A stretch of DNA of 15,758 bases, from the NCBI GenBank assembly GCA_037446075.1, contig JBBIJH010000054.1:1-15758 (forward strand), in the 5' to 3' direction. This stretch comes from JBBIJH01 sp037446075 (GTDB taxonomy: Bacteria > Bacteroidota > Ignavibacteria > UBA10030 > JAHEZR01). The notes beneath the pieces are model-generated. The model was not told where the DNA came from. It did no database searches and was given only the letters and a program-made list of their open reading frames with translations. This document shows, piece after piece, positions 1-6,201 of the stretch. Within the stretch, counting starts at the first letter, position 1. Each line of letters starts with the position of its first letter. A program made the translations under genes and the position numbers.

Positions 1-235
1 GAGTGAGTTTATCCTACTGCAATCCGCTTCCGCCGCTTCCCCCGAAGGCCTTCCGTGATTGTCACTTTCCTCGCTATTTGAGCACTATTTTTCAGTTTTT
101 CCGCTGGACTATAGGTGCCACGCAGCTCCCAGCTAGGACGATGAGAATCGGCTTCTCTTTCGCAGGATTGGCCGCAGTGGTTTTCCCACAGGTTGCTCTT
201 CTGTGAAAAATCAACAAAAGACGCGGTAAGAATTA

Positions 236-269
236 CACTCAGCGACTCTGGAGAACCACTCAGCGCCTC
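236..269. repeat. Direct repeat CACTCAGCG, two copies 21 bp apart
   Basis: CACTCAGCG occurs perfectly at 236-244 and 257-265. With the following CTC included, 12 of 13 positions match. The start-to-start distance of 21 bp is two helical turns, so both copies face the same side of the DNA, as expected for a pair of activator sites. They lie about 80-113 bp upstream of the start predicted from the sigma-54-like site at 323-338, a normal distance for an enhancer-binding protein. An alternative is a degenerate CTCTGCG-type intergenic repeat of no regulatory importance. Confidence 0.4.
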
Positions 270-318
270 AGATTCCTCAGAATCTGATTAGTTTTGGAAG
301 AAAATGGCCCAAAACTAA
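268..318. repeat. Two abutting perfect inverted repeats
   Basis: TCAGATTC-ctca-GAATCTGA (268-287) is an 8-bp stem with a 4-base loop. TTAGTTTTGG (288-297) and CCAAAACTAA (309-318) form a 10-bp stem with an 11-base loop. The second repeat begins exactly where the first ends. No T-run follows, so this is not a standard intrinsic terminator for an upstream gene. It could be a dimeric operator pair or, if transcribed, a tandem hairpin leader. The structure is directly visible; the role is unknown. Confidence 0.45.
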
Positions 319-322
319 CGGA

Positions 323-338
323 TGGCACATGCCTTGTG
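323..338 (+). promoter_or_regulatory. Candidate sigma-54 (-24/-12) promoter of the pilin genes
   Basis: TGGCACA-tgcc-TTGTG resembles the sigma-54 consensus TGGCACG-N4-TTGCA with correct spacing. The invariant C of the -12 GC is a T here, which weakens the call. Transcription would begin near 349, leaving a leader of about 60 bases before the GTG at 410. Pilin genes in several bacteria use sigma-54 (established knowledge). No good sigma-70 type -35/-10 pair was found between 320 and 400. Confidence 0.3.
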
Positions 339-409
339 ACAAACTGTAGCAGCGAATTGAGAAGTATGGTTGGCGGTCTCTAACAGTCTTCAGAAGAAAG
401 AAGGCCCAC

Positions 410-823
410 GTGGGAACCCAGCAACTACTTCTAATCATACTTGGAACAATTGTGGTGGGTGTTGCAGTGATCATCGCATTCACGATTTTCCATGATGACG
501 CAATCTCCTCAAATCGAGATTCCGTTACGACCGACCTCGTTCACCTTGGAGTGCGTGCTCAGCAGTATTTTCGAAGGCCCCAGACACTCGGGGGTGGAGG
601 GAACAGCTTTGCCGGCTTAACGCCTGAGAACGGAATGTCGAGGCTAACTCTCTCGTCAGACGGCGTCACATGGAAGAATGCAAATGGCTCCTACAGCATC
701 CTCAACAACGATTCAATTCAGGTTACGCTAAAGGGTTTAGGGTTCCAGAAAAGAGACGGCTCGTTTGTCGAAGTACATTGTCGCGTCACCAGCGATAGCA
801 TCGTCACTGCAGTAATCCACTGA
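410..823 (+). CDS. Type IV pilin-like protein, first paralogue
   Basis: This 137-residue protein has one hydrophobic N-terminal helix (about residues 5-26) followed by a pilin-like alpha-1 continuation, NRDSVTTDLVHLGVRAQQYF, then an LGGGGNSF loop and a small beta-rich C-terminal part. By position and architecture it is a candidate filament subunit. It starts MGTQQLLLIILG, so it has almost no leader peptide, no consensus prepilin peptidase site and no Glu at mature position 5. The start is GTG, preceded by a purine-rich AGAAAGAAGG about 6 bases upstream. The first 67 residues are close to the next gene, while the tails diverge, which suggests duplication followed by divergence. It may be a minor or alternative pilin beside its better-initiated neighbour. 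I recall similar uncharacterised proteins in FCB-type bacteria but could not check. Confidence 0.75.
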   Translation: MGTQQLLLIILGTIVVGVAVIIAFTIFHDDAISSNRDSVTTDLVHLGVRAQQYFRRPQTLGGGGNSFAGLTPENGMSRLTLSSDGVTWKNANGSYSILNNDSIQVTLKGLGFQKRDGSFVEVHCRVTSDSIVTAVIH

Positions 824-917
824 CAAGAACCTCGTGAATTTATACGAAGACATTAACTCCTCGGAGCACTAACTCCATAACCAAAACAAAAACCCATAAG
901 AAAGGAGAAATTACTCT

Positions 918-1334
918 ATGGGTCAACAGCAACTCTTGCTTATCATTCTCGGCGTGATCGTCGTTGGAATCGCTGTCGTTGTCGGTATCACGATGTTCCA
1001 GGACAACGCGATCTCGGCTAACCGAGATGCCGTCACGAATGACCTTGTGAATCTCGGGGCGCGTGCACAGCAGTACTATCGTCGACCAATTGCGCTAGGT
1101 GGCGGTGGGAATAGCTTCAACAAGCCCGGCGGCAGCTTGATCACTATCGCGGACCTGACGCAGCCTGTAAGTGGTACGGAGTGGACAAATCCAAATGGTA
1201 CATACAGCGTTGATGGTGGCGACAGCGCCCATGTGATACTGAAAGGAGTGGGCGTGGAGAAGGTCGGTGCAAATAACGTAACGGTCTACTGCAGCGTATA
1301 CACCGACCGGATGGCGACGCATGTCGAATTCTAG
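918..1334 (+). CDS. Type IV pilin-like protein, second paralogue, probable major subunit
   Basis: This 138-residue paralogue of the preceding gene begins MGQQQLLLIILGVIVVG, giving one membrane helix at about residues 4-26. It continues with a helical NRDAVTNDLVNLGARAQQYY segment, the conserved LGGGGNSF loop and a beta-rich tail. It uses ATG with a good AAAGGAGA ribosome binding site 9 bases upstream, which suggests stronger translation than the first copy. It is followed, 166 bases after the stop, by a strong intrinsic terminator. This is the usual arrangement for an abundant structural subunit, so I infer it is the major pilin. The canonical class III signal (G-F-T-L-x-E) is absent. If a peptidase cuts after Gly2, the mature protein starts QQQLL with no Glu5. 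Function is inferred from architecture and from the pil genes downstream. Confidence 0.78.
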   Translation: MGQQQLLLIILGVIVVGIAVVVGITMFQDNAISANRDAVTNDLVNLGARAQQYYRRPIALGGGGNSFNKPGGSLITIADLTQPVSGTEWTNPNGTYSVDGGDSAHVILKGVGVEKVGANNVTVYCSVYTDRMATHVEF

Positions 1335-1403
1335 GCCGATGTCAGACTTTTCCTGGCAATGACGAAGGGAGTTCTCCATTCCCTGCCTACGAGCAACGAA
1401 ATG

Positions 1404-1415
1404 ATCCTCGAGGAT
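1404..1415. repeat. 12-bp perfect palindrome ATCCTCGAGGAT
   Basis: The perfect 12-bp palindrome ATCCTCGAGGAT sits between the second pilin gene and its terminator. A TGATATATG sequence resembling an extended -10 follows at 1427-1435, but it lacks a -35 partner. The palindrome could be a dimeric protein site for a promoter serving the machinery genes, or chance. The symmetry is seen directly; any function is speculative. Confidence 0.25.
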
Positions 1416-1500
1416 TCGTCGCCTTCTGATATATGAGACCAAGAGTCTGTGGGGATCGGATTTCTCTAAGGGGGAAGGGAAAGCACCCCACGGAACAGGG

Positions 1501-1537
1501 AAGGGAGAGGAATCGAACCGCATCCTCTCCCTTTTTT
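1501..1537 (+). terminator. Intrinsic terminator after the pilin genes
   Basis: AAGGGAGAGG (1501-1510) pairs perfectly with CCTCTCCCTT (1524-1533) across a 13-base loop, and the final stem Ts run into a T6 tract (1532-1537). This is a classical Rho-independent terminator on the plus strand. It separates the two-gene pilin transcript from pilC onward, allowing pilin mRNA to be made in excess of machinery mRNA. Some read-through into pilC remains possible. Confidence 0.85.
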
Positions 1538-1551
1538 GTGTGCACTGCGCC

Positions 1552-1604
1552 TCACCCTGTCCTTTGGACACCCCTTCCCGATTTGGGCAAGGGGTCGAGG
1601 GTGA
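1552..1604 (+). repeat. Predicted three-helix palindromic element upstream of pilC
   Basis: Three nested helices can be drawn. P1 is TCACCC (1552-1557) with GGGTGA (1599-1604). P2 is TGTCC-ttt-GGACA (1558-1570). P3 is CCCCTTCCC (1571-1579) with GGG-c-AAGGGG (1585-1594) around a GATTT loop. The helices abut almost without linkers, forming a three-way junction that ends 31 bases before the pilC start. It resembles the CCCTCACCCT...AGGGTGAGG palindromic intergenic repeats found in many bacterial genomes (from memory). It could instead be a structured pilC leader. No T-run follows, so it is not a typical terminator. Confidence 0.55.
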
Positions 1605-1635
1605 AGGCAAAAGAAACTTTGTCTTGGAATGACAT

Positions 1636-2997
1636 ATGCCTGAGTTTCGCATAGAAGGACTATTGAGGACGGGGAAGATCGTCCGCGGCACAATCAACGC
1701 TGAATCGCTTCGAGAGGCCAGGCGCCGCGGCCGAGAATTGGCTTCCCAGCAGCACTTTGAACTTCTGAAAGTGCATAAGCGGGTTGCGTTCCTTTACAAA
1801 GTAAAGCAGCCGGATGGCAAAGCTCTAACTGGAGAACAGCGGGCTTATACCAGGGAGGAGGTTGACGACGCCCTCCGCAAGGTTGGTTACCAAGTTGTCT
1901 ATGTTCGGAAAAAGCTTTTCGATTTTCGCCTAAGACCCCCAACAACGGATATCATTGCTTTTGTACGGATTAGCTCGGACTTAGTAAACCAGAAACTCCC
2001 GTTTAATGAGATTCTGACGCTTCTGGCCAGTGATACACAGAACAAGACTCTCCAGGAAGCAATCCGGGAGATTAATGCTGAACTCAAGCAAGGTCGGGAC
2101 AGCGAAGAGGTGTTCCGACGTCAGTCAGGAGTGCTGGGAAAGTTCGCAGCACACATGTTGGGCCTGGCCTCCAAGAGCGGCAATATGGCAGAGGTCTATG
2201 AAAGCTGTGCGAAGTTTCTGGAACGCCAGGCAGAATTCAGGAAGAATCTCAAGAGTGCCCTCATCATGCCTCTAATTACGCTTTTCTTTTTGTTTGCCGC
2301 TGTGATCTTCTACGTGGGATACATTTTCCCGTCGATGGCCGAGCTATTTGTGAGACTAAAAATCACTTTGCCGCCGATGACACGCGCGACACTATCACTA
2401 AGCCACTTCATTACGGAGAACGCTCTCGTTCTTACCGCTGTAGCTCTGGCTCCTGTCATTATCGGTGCGCGCCTCGCTACAACGGAGAAGGGCCGCTATT
2501 ATGTCCACAAGTATATGATCAGGCTGCCGCTCGTAGGTCGGCTGTTCCATAAGACGAGTGTGGAAATTTTCTGCCGGGTGTTCTACGCACTGTACAGTGG
2601 GAGCGGCGAGAATATCGATGCGATCCGGATTGCAGCAGAGGCATGCGGAAACAAGTATATGGAAGCCCAAATCAAGAACATCGCCATCCCAATGATGCTG
2701 AAACAAGGCACGGATATCACACGCGCCTTTGAGGCAACCGGGGTTTTCCCGAAGACCGCTCTGGCTCGCTTTCATTCTGGAGCGGAGACTGGTACCTTGA
2801 AAGCGACCACCTTGCAGCTGGCGAACTACTATGAGAAGGACACCACGTACCGACTACGGAATGCTGTAGATTTTATTCAGCTCAGCATTTCGATGATCAT
2901 TATGATTGTCATTACTGCTCTCACAATCGTGTCTTCGGAGACCGCGACGATATCGCCCAAACACCCGTCGCAAGTCTCGAGCGGAGCCGTGAGATAG
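1636..2997 (+). CDS. pilC: Type IV pilus inner-membrane platform protein PilC (GspF family)
   Basis: This 453-residue protein belongs to the PilC/GspF family of polytopic inner-membrane platforms, through which the PilB ATPase drives pilin insertion. Two T2SSF cytoplasmic helical domains lie at about 105-232 and 305-430. Membrane segments are at about 218-240, 257-277 and 418-440 (rich in Ile, Met and Val). The N-terminal ~100 residues hold two copies of the small module that normally occurs once (F-x-Y...G-K...G...ea...G): about 4-46 and 52-97. The ATG at 1636 is the first usable start, but the ribosome binding site is weak (TTGGA). It opens the machinery gene series after the pilin terminator and ends 42 bases before pilB. 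A short Ser/Thr/Pro-rich tail follows the last membrane helix. The family call is firm; the duplication is inferred from pattern matching. Confidence 0.92.
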   Translation: MPEFRIEGLLRTGKIVRGTINAESLREARRRGRELASQQHFELLKVHKRVAFLYKVKQPDGKALTGEQRAYTREEVDDALRKVGYQVVYVRKKLFDFRLRPPTTDIIAFVRISSDLVNQKLPFNEILTLLASDTQNKTLQEAIREINAELKQGRDSEEVFRRQSGVLGKFAAHMLGLASKSGNMAEVYESCAKFLERQAEFRKNLKSALIMPLITLFFLFAAVIFYVGYIFPSMAELFVRLKITLPPMTRATLSLSHFITENALVLTAVALAPVIIGARLATTEKGRYYVHKYMIRLPLVGRLFHKTSVEIFCRVFYALYSGSGENIDAIRIAAEACGNKYMEAQIKNIAIPMMLKQGTDITRAFEATGVFPKTALARFHSGAETGTLKATTLQLANYYEKDTTYRLRNAVDFIQLSISMIIMIVITALTIVSSETATISPKHPSQVSSGAVR

Positions 2998-3039
2998 CGT
3001 TTCTGATTTCTTACACTTTGTAGCAAATACGGACCGACG

Positions 3040-4896
3040 GTGGAGCCTGCAACAAAAACGATCGAGAAATCTCCGAAACAGCCTGCAGCCGTGTTGTCGG
3101 GAGAAGAAGTAACCCGTCCAATCGACATCACCGACAAGATCGGCTTCATTCTCCTGAAGAAGGGGATTGTCGACTACGAGACGCTCGAGAGGGCTCTCGC
3201 ACTGAAGGAATCGGAGGTGAACAAGAAAGCTCGCCGAAACCTTGGCCAGATCCTCGTTTCCGACTTCGGCGTCGATCATGACGCTGTGTTCCGCGAAGTC
3301 GCGAGCCTCTATGCTTTCCGCGAAATCTACTTGGCGGACGAAGTAATCGATGAAGATAGGGCTAACTTCATTAAGAATCTCGTCGACGCATTGCCAGAAA
3401 AAGTTCGGGAGCTTAGTATACAAAGCAAGGTATTGCCGCTAAAGTACGACGAGAAGGACCCGACAAAGCTGATCATCATCGCGGCAGACCCGACGGACCG
3501 AAACATTCCCGAGATTGCAAGGAATTTTGGCGTACGAAAATATGAAATCGCCTATTGTCGTCTCAAAGATGTTCAAACACTCATCGAGCAAGTCCTCCCT
3601 GCACAGAACATTTACTTGAAGCTTCTTGAGACCAGCGATGTCACGTTCGAAGAAAAAGACGATGAGCAAGGAATTGATGAGGAAGCTATCGAGGCAGAAA
3701 TCGGGAAAAGTGCCCTCGTCAACCTCATCGAGGGAACGCTTGTGGAGGCCGTGAGGCAAGGGGCGAGCGACATCCATATTATTCCCAAAGAAGGGAATCG
3801 CACAGAGTTCCACTTTAGAATTGACGGGAACCTGAGGTTATGGCATATCCAGGAGAACACCACTCCAGAAGCTATCACCGCTGTCGTAAAAGATCGGGCG
3901 AAGAATGTGGATCGCTTTGAGAGAGAATGTGCACAGGACGGTTTCATTCAGCGAGTCATTGATGGGCACCAAATCCGCTACCGAGTCTCCATCTTGCCGA
4001 TTGCTGGTAAGGATTTCAGGCATAAGTATGAAAGCGTCGTCCTACGGGTTCTCGATGACCGGAAAGTGATCACGGATCTTGAGCAGCTTGGCTTAGTTGG
4101 TCCGGCTCGAGAAGCTTTCTACAAGGCGATCAATCAACCGCAAGGGATGGTCATACTCACAGGGCCGACCGGAAGCGGGAAGAGCACGACAATCGTAGCT
4201 GCATTGTATCAGGTGATTGACCCGACGGTAAACGTGCTCACGGTCGAGGAACCGGTCGAGTACATCATTAAAGGAGCACGGCAGTTGAAACTTGGGCCGA
4301 AGATGGACTTTGAACAAGCGCTGCGCGGAATTTTACGCCATGATCCAGACATCGTGCTGGTCGGGGAGATGCGCGACAAAGAGTCAGCTGAGATTGCCAT
4401 TAAGCTAGCCAACACAGGACATCTGACCTTCACGACGCTCCACACAAACGACGCTCCCAGCGTTCTTTCGCGCCTTTACAAAATGGGCATTGAACCATTC
4501 CTCCTGGCATACTCCATCAACATTATCGTGGCACAGCGCTTAGTGCGCACGCTTTGCAGCTATTGCAAGCGGCCCATCCGGGCGGGTGAAAGGGAGGAGT
4601 ATCTGAAATTCGGGTTTACAGAAGAGGAATTGAAGAGCCATACAATCTACGAACCAGTCGGATGCAGTCGTTGTAACAGCGGCTATCGAGGGCGCTGCGC
4701 AATTCATGAAGCTCTCTACTTCACCCGTGAGATCCGGCATATCATTATGAGTGCGGGCACTTACATCGACGAAGCTGCCATTCGCCAGCAGGCCATTAAA
4801 GATGGAATGTGGACTCTGCGTCGCGCGGGGATGCAACGGGTACTGGAGGGTGTAACGACGATGCAGGAGGTTTTAGCAACGACCATTGAGGATTAG
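3040..4896 (+). CDS. pilB: Type IV pilus extension ATPase PilB (GspE/T2SE family)
   Basis: This cytoplasmic hexameric ATPase powers pilus extension through PilC. At 618 residues it is a normal family length. Residues about 30-180 form a GspE/MshEN-type N-domain with two repeats (KIGFILLKKGIVDYETLERA, then NLGQILVSDFGVDHDAV). The motor domain has Walker A GPTGSGKSTT (375-384), Asp box NVLTVEEPVEY (398-408), Walker B in ILRHDPDIVLVGEMRD (431-446) and His box LTFTTLHTNDA (462-472). A tetracysteine zinc motif (C506, C509, C542, C545) is complete, as in extension rather than retraction ATPases. The start is GTG; no ATG or better start exists before the upstream in-frame stop at 3004. All catalytic motifs look intact. 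Whether the N-domain binds c-di-GMP is open. Confidence 0.95.
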   Translation: MEPATKTIEKSPKQPAAVLSGEEVTRPIDITDKIGFILLKKGIVDYETLERALALKESEVNKKARRNLGQILVSDFGVDHDAVFREVASLYAFREIYLADEVIDEDRANFIKNLVDALPEKVRELSIQSKVLPLKYDEKDPTKLIIIAADPTDRNIPEIARNFGVRKYEIAYCRLKDVQTLIEQVLPAQNIYLKLLETSDVTFEEKDDEQGIDEEAIEAEIGKSALVNLIEGTLVEAVRQGASDIHIIPKEGNRTEFHFRIDGNLRLWHIQENTTPEAITAVVKDRAKNVDRFERECAQDGFIQRVIDGHQIRYRVSILPIAGKDFRHKYESVVLRVLDDRKVITDLEQLGLVGPAREAFYKAINQPQGMVILTGPTGSGKSTTIVAALYQVIDPTVNVLTVEEPVEYIIKGARQLKLGPKMDFEQALRGILRHDPDIVLVGEMRDKESAEIAIKLANTGHLTFTTLHTNDAPSVLSRLYKMGIEPFLLAYSINIIVAQRLVRTLCSYCKRPIRAGEREEYLKFGFTEEELKSHTIYEPVGCSRCNSGYRGRCAIHEALYFTREIRHIIMSAGTYIDEAAIRQQAIKDGMWTLRRAGMQRVLEGVTTMQEVLATTIED

Positions 4897-4968
4897 GAGG
4901 AAACCCCCTCTTGCACAGTGGTTCCAAACGCTGGGCAACTCGGGAACGACTAACGGGAGACTGAGGAC

Positions 4969-5499
4969 ATGTCAACAGGGCAAGTCATCCTTACGATGGG
5001 CGCTCTCATGCTGCTATCGACCATCTTGCTGTCGTTCTATGGCTTGGTGGCAGATAGCACGAAAACGATCGACACGACTCAAAGCAACATCACTGAAGTT
5101 GCCCTGGCAATCTCCTATCAAGAGGTCATTCAGGGCCTGGCGTTCGATGAGGTGACGGTCGATTCATTCTTGACCGCATCAGAGATGAATTACCTTTCTT
5201 CGGTTCTCGGACCCGACAATCCTCCTCCATCCGGAGAGCCGACGGAAACAAATCTGGAAACTTTTGATGACGTCGATGATTTTAACGGCTATGAAATAGA
5301 CCAGACAAACCCCGGAGGAGCACTCGGAACATACCGAACCCGATTTGCAGTCAATTATGTCAATCCCAATGACATCAATGCTATCTCATCATCGAAGACT
5401 TTTGTAAAACGTGTAGACATGCAAGTCTGGCGGGAATCCCCAGCCGGTCAGGATACCTTAAAGACCTCCTTCGTAGTCGGGTATTTTCATTTTGATTGA
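4969..5499 (+). CDS. Minor pilin-like protein (PilV-like position)
   Basis: This 176-residue protein has one N-terminal membrane helix starting almost at the first residue (MSTGQVILTMGALMLL, about 5-27). An extended helix follows, then a soluble domain ending in beta strands of the kind KRVDMQVWRES...TLKTSFVVGYFHF. That ending resembles the C-terminal strands of PilV-type minor pilins. It lies directly before PilW-like and PilX-like genes, the usual V-W-X order. It is translated from ATG after GAGG and separated from pilB by 72 bases with no clear signal. There is no canonical prepilin site; a Gly4/Gln5 junction could be cut, as in the small pilins. The assignment rests on position, topology and strand pattern, so it is moderate. 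Confidence 0.6.
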   Translation: MSTGQVILTMGALMLLSTILLSFYGLVADSTKTIDTTQSNITEVALAISYQEVIQGLAFDEVTVDSFLTASEMNYLSSVLGPDNPPPSGEPTETNLETFDDVDDFNGYEIDQTNPGGALGTYRTRFAVNYVNPNDINAISSSKTFVKRVDMQVWRESPAGQDTLKTSFVVGYFHFD

Positions 5500-5521
5500 A
5501 ATGGCTTGAGGCAGAGGTGTT

Positions 5522-6139
5522 ATGTCGACGATCTTTGATATCATCCTCTCGATTCTGATTGGCGGAATCCTCTTGTTGTCCATCATCTCTGCGAATGACC
5601 TCGCCCTGGAGGTCGCCTTCAAGATGAACGGGGATACGTTTGTCCAGCAGATGCTTGTTTCGGTAGTCCAGATTGTAGAGGGGGAGATTCGGAATATGGG
5701 TTACAATGTGCCGGACTCGCTAGCGACTGTCGTTGACGCGCGGGATACCTCGATTGCCTTCCTCACTGACTTAGACGTTGATGGCAACATTGATACAGTT
5801 CGGTACTACACGGGTTCGACGGGTGAATTAAGCGCGACCCAGAATGATAGCGATAGGTTCCTCTACCGACAAGTAAACCGCGGCCAACGTAGCGCCGTTG
5901 GGACGGTTACTGGATTCCATCTCCGTTACTTCACGCAAGCGCAGGCTGATACGTTGGTTCCACCAATTCCCGCAGAGGATTTAGGATCAATAAAGATTGT
6001 TGAAATCACTCTTGAAGTTCAGAACCCGTATGCTCTCTACCGGAGAGAGACGCAGATTGCACCAGGAGAGCGTGATGCACTCTATTCTACGTCCATGTGG
6101 AGGCAAACTAGGCTTGCTTCTCAAAACCTGAGACGCTGA
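5522..6139 (+). CDS. Minor pilin-like protein, PilW-like
   Basis: This 205-residue protein has an N-terminal membrane helix (about 4-24) and then a long amphipathic region, VQQMLVSVVQIVEGEIRNMG (44-59), running into a beta-rich domain. The stretch IAFLTDLDVDGNIDTVRYY with D83-x-D85-x-D87-G88, followed by an FLYRQVN segment, is typical of PilW/GspJ pseudopilins (established family pattern). It starts 22 bases after the preceding stop with a GAGG ribosome binding site, so the two are probably cotranscribed. The usual class III signal is missing: the protein begins MSTIFDIILSILIGG, with no Gly before the helix. Such proteins normally sit in the priming complex at the filament tip. Confidence 0.65.
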   Translation: MSTIFDIILSILIGGILLLSIISANDLALEVAFKMNGDTFVQQMLVSVVQIVEGEIRNMGYNVPDSLATVVDARDTSIAFLTDLDVDGNIDTVRYYTGSTGELSATQNDSDRFLYRQVNRGQRSAVGTVTGFHLRYFTQAQADTLVPPIPAEDLGSIKIVEITLEVQNPYALYRRETQIAPGERDALYSTSMWRQTRLASQNLRR

Positions 6140-6201
6140 GGCACCGAAATCGAGGGCCCTGCCGGGTCTTGCCTTTTGCTCAAGAAAGATGGAGGTGACA
6201 A

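Larger units (their letters stand above)
1..409. other. Non-coding region upstream of the pilin genes
   Basis: I see no convincing gene in these 409 bases. A 67-codon open frame at 3-206 has low-complexity Pro/Leu content, no ribosome binding site and no family resemblance. From 236 to 338 the region is dense in short structured elements: a direct repeat, two abutting inverted repeats and a sigma-54-like site, listed separately. It most likely holds the promoter and control region for the pilin genes. The gene further upstream is outside the window. Confidence 0.6.

Noticed and set aside
188..204. Short inverted repeat CACAG...CTGTG followed by A-run
   Set aside because: Only 5 bp and no T-run on the plus strand; on the minus strand the T-run precedes the stem, so it is not a terminator.
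3..206. 67-codon plus-strand open frame at the window start
   Set aside because: Biased Pro/Leu/Phe composition, no ribosome binding site, no resemblance to a known protein; treated as non-coding.
356..386. TTGAGA / TAACAG as a sigma-70-like promoter before the first pilin
   Set aside because: The 19-base spacer and poor -10 match make it weaker than the sigma-54-like site.
1509..1527. GGTTCGATTCC on the minus strand, like a tRNA T-arm
   Set aside because: The flanking bases do not form a 5-bp T-stem (two of five pairs fail) and no D-arm, anticodon arm or acceptor is present; it is the loop of the terminator.
1095..1697. 200-codon minus-strand open frame across the pilin end and the intergenic structures
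   Set aside because: It is antisense to a real pilin gene, the terminator stem and the pilC start; composition is Arg/Pro/His rich as in shadow frames.
2854..3423. 189-codon minus-strand open frame opposite pilC end and pilB start
   Set aside because: Antisense to two recognisable proteins, with no domain of its own.
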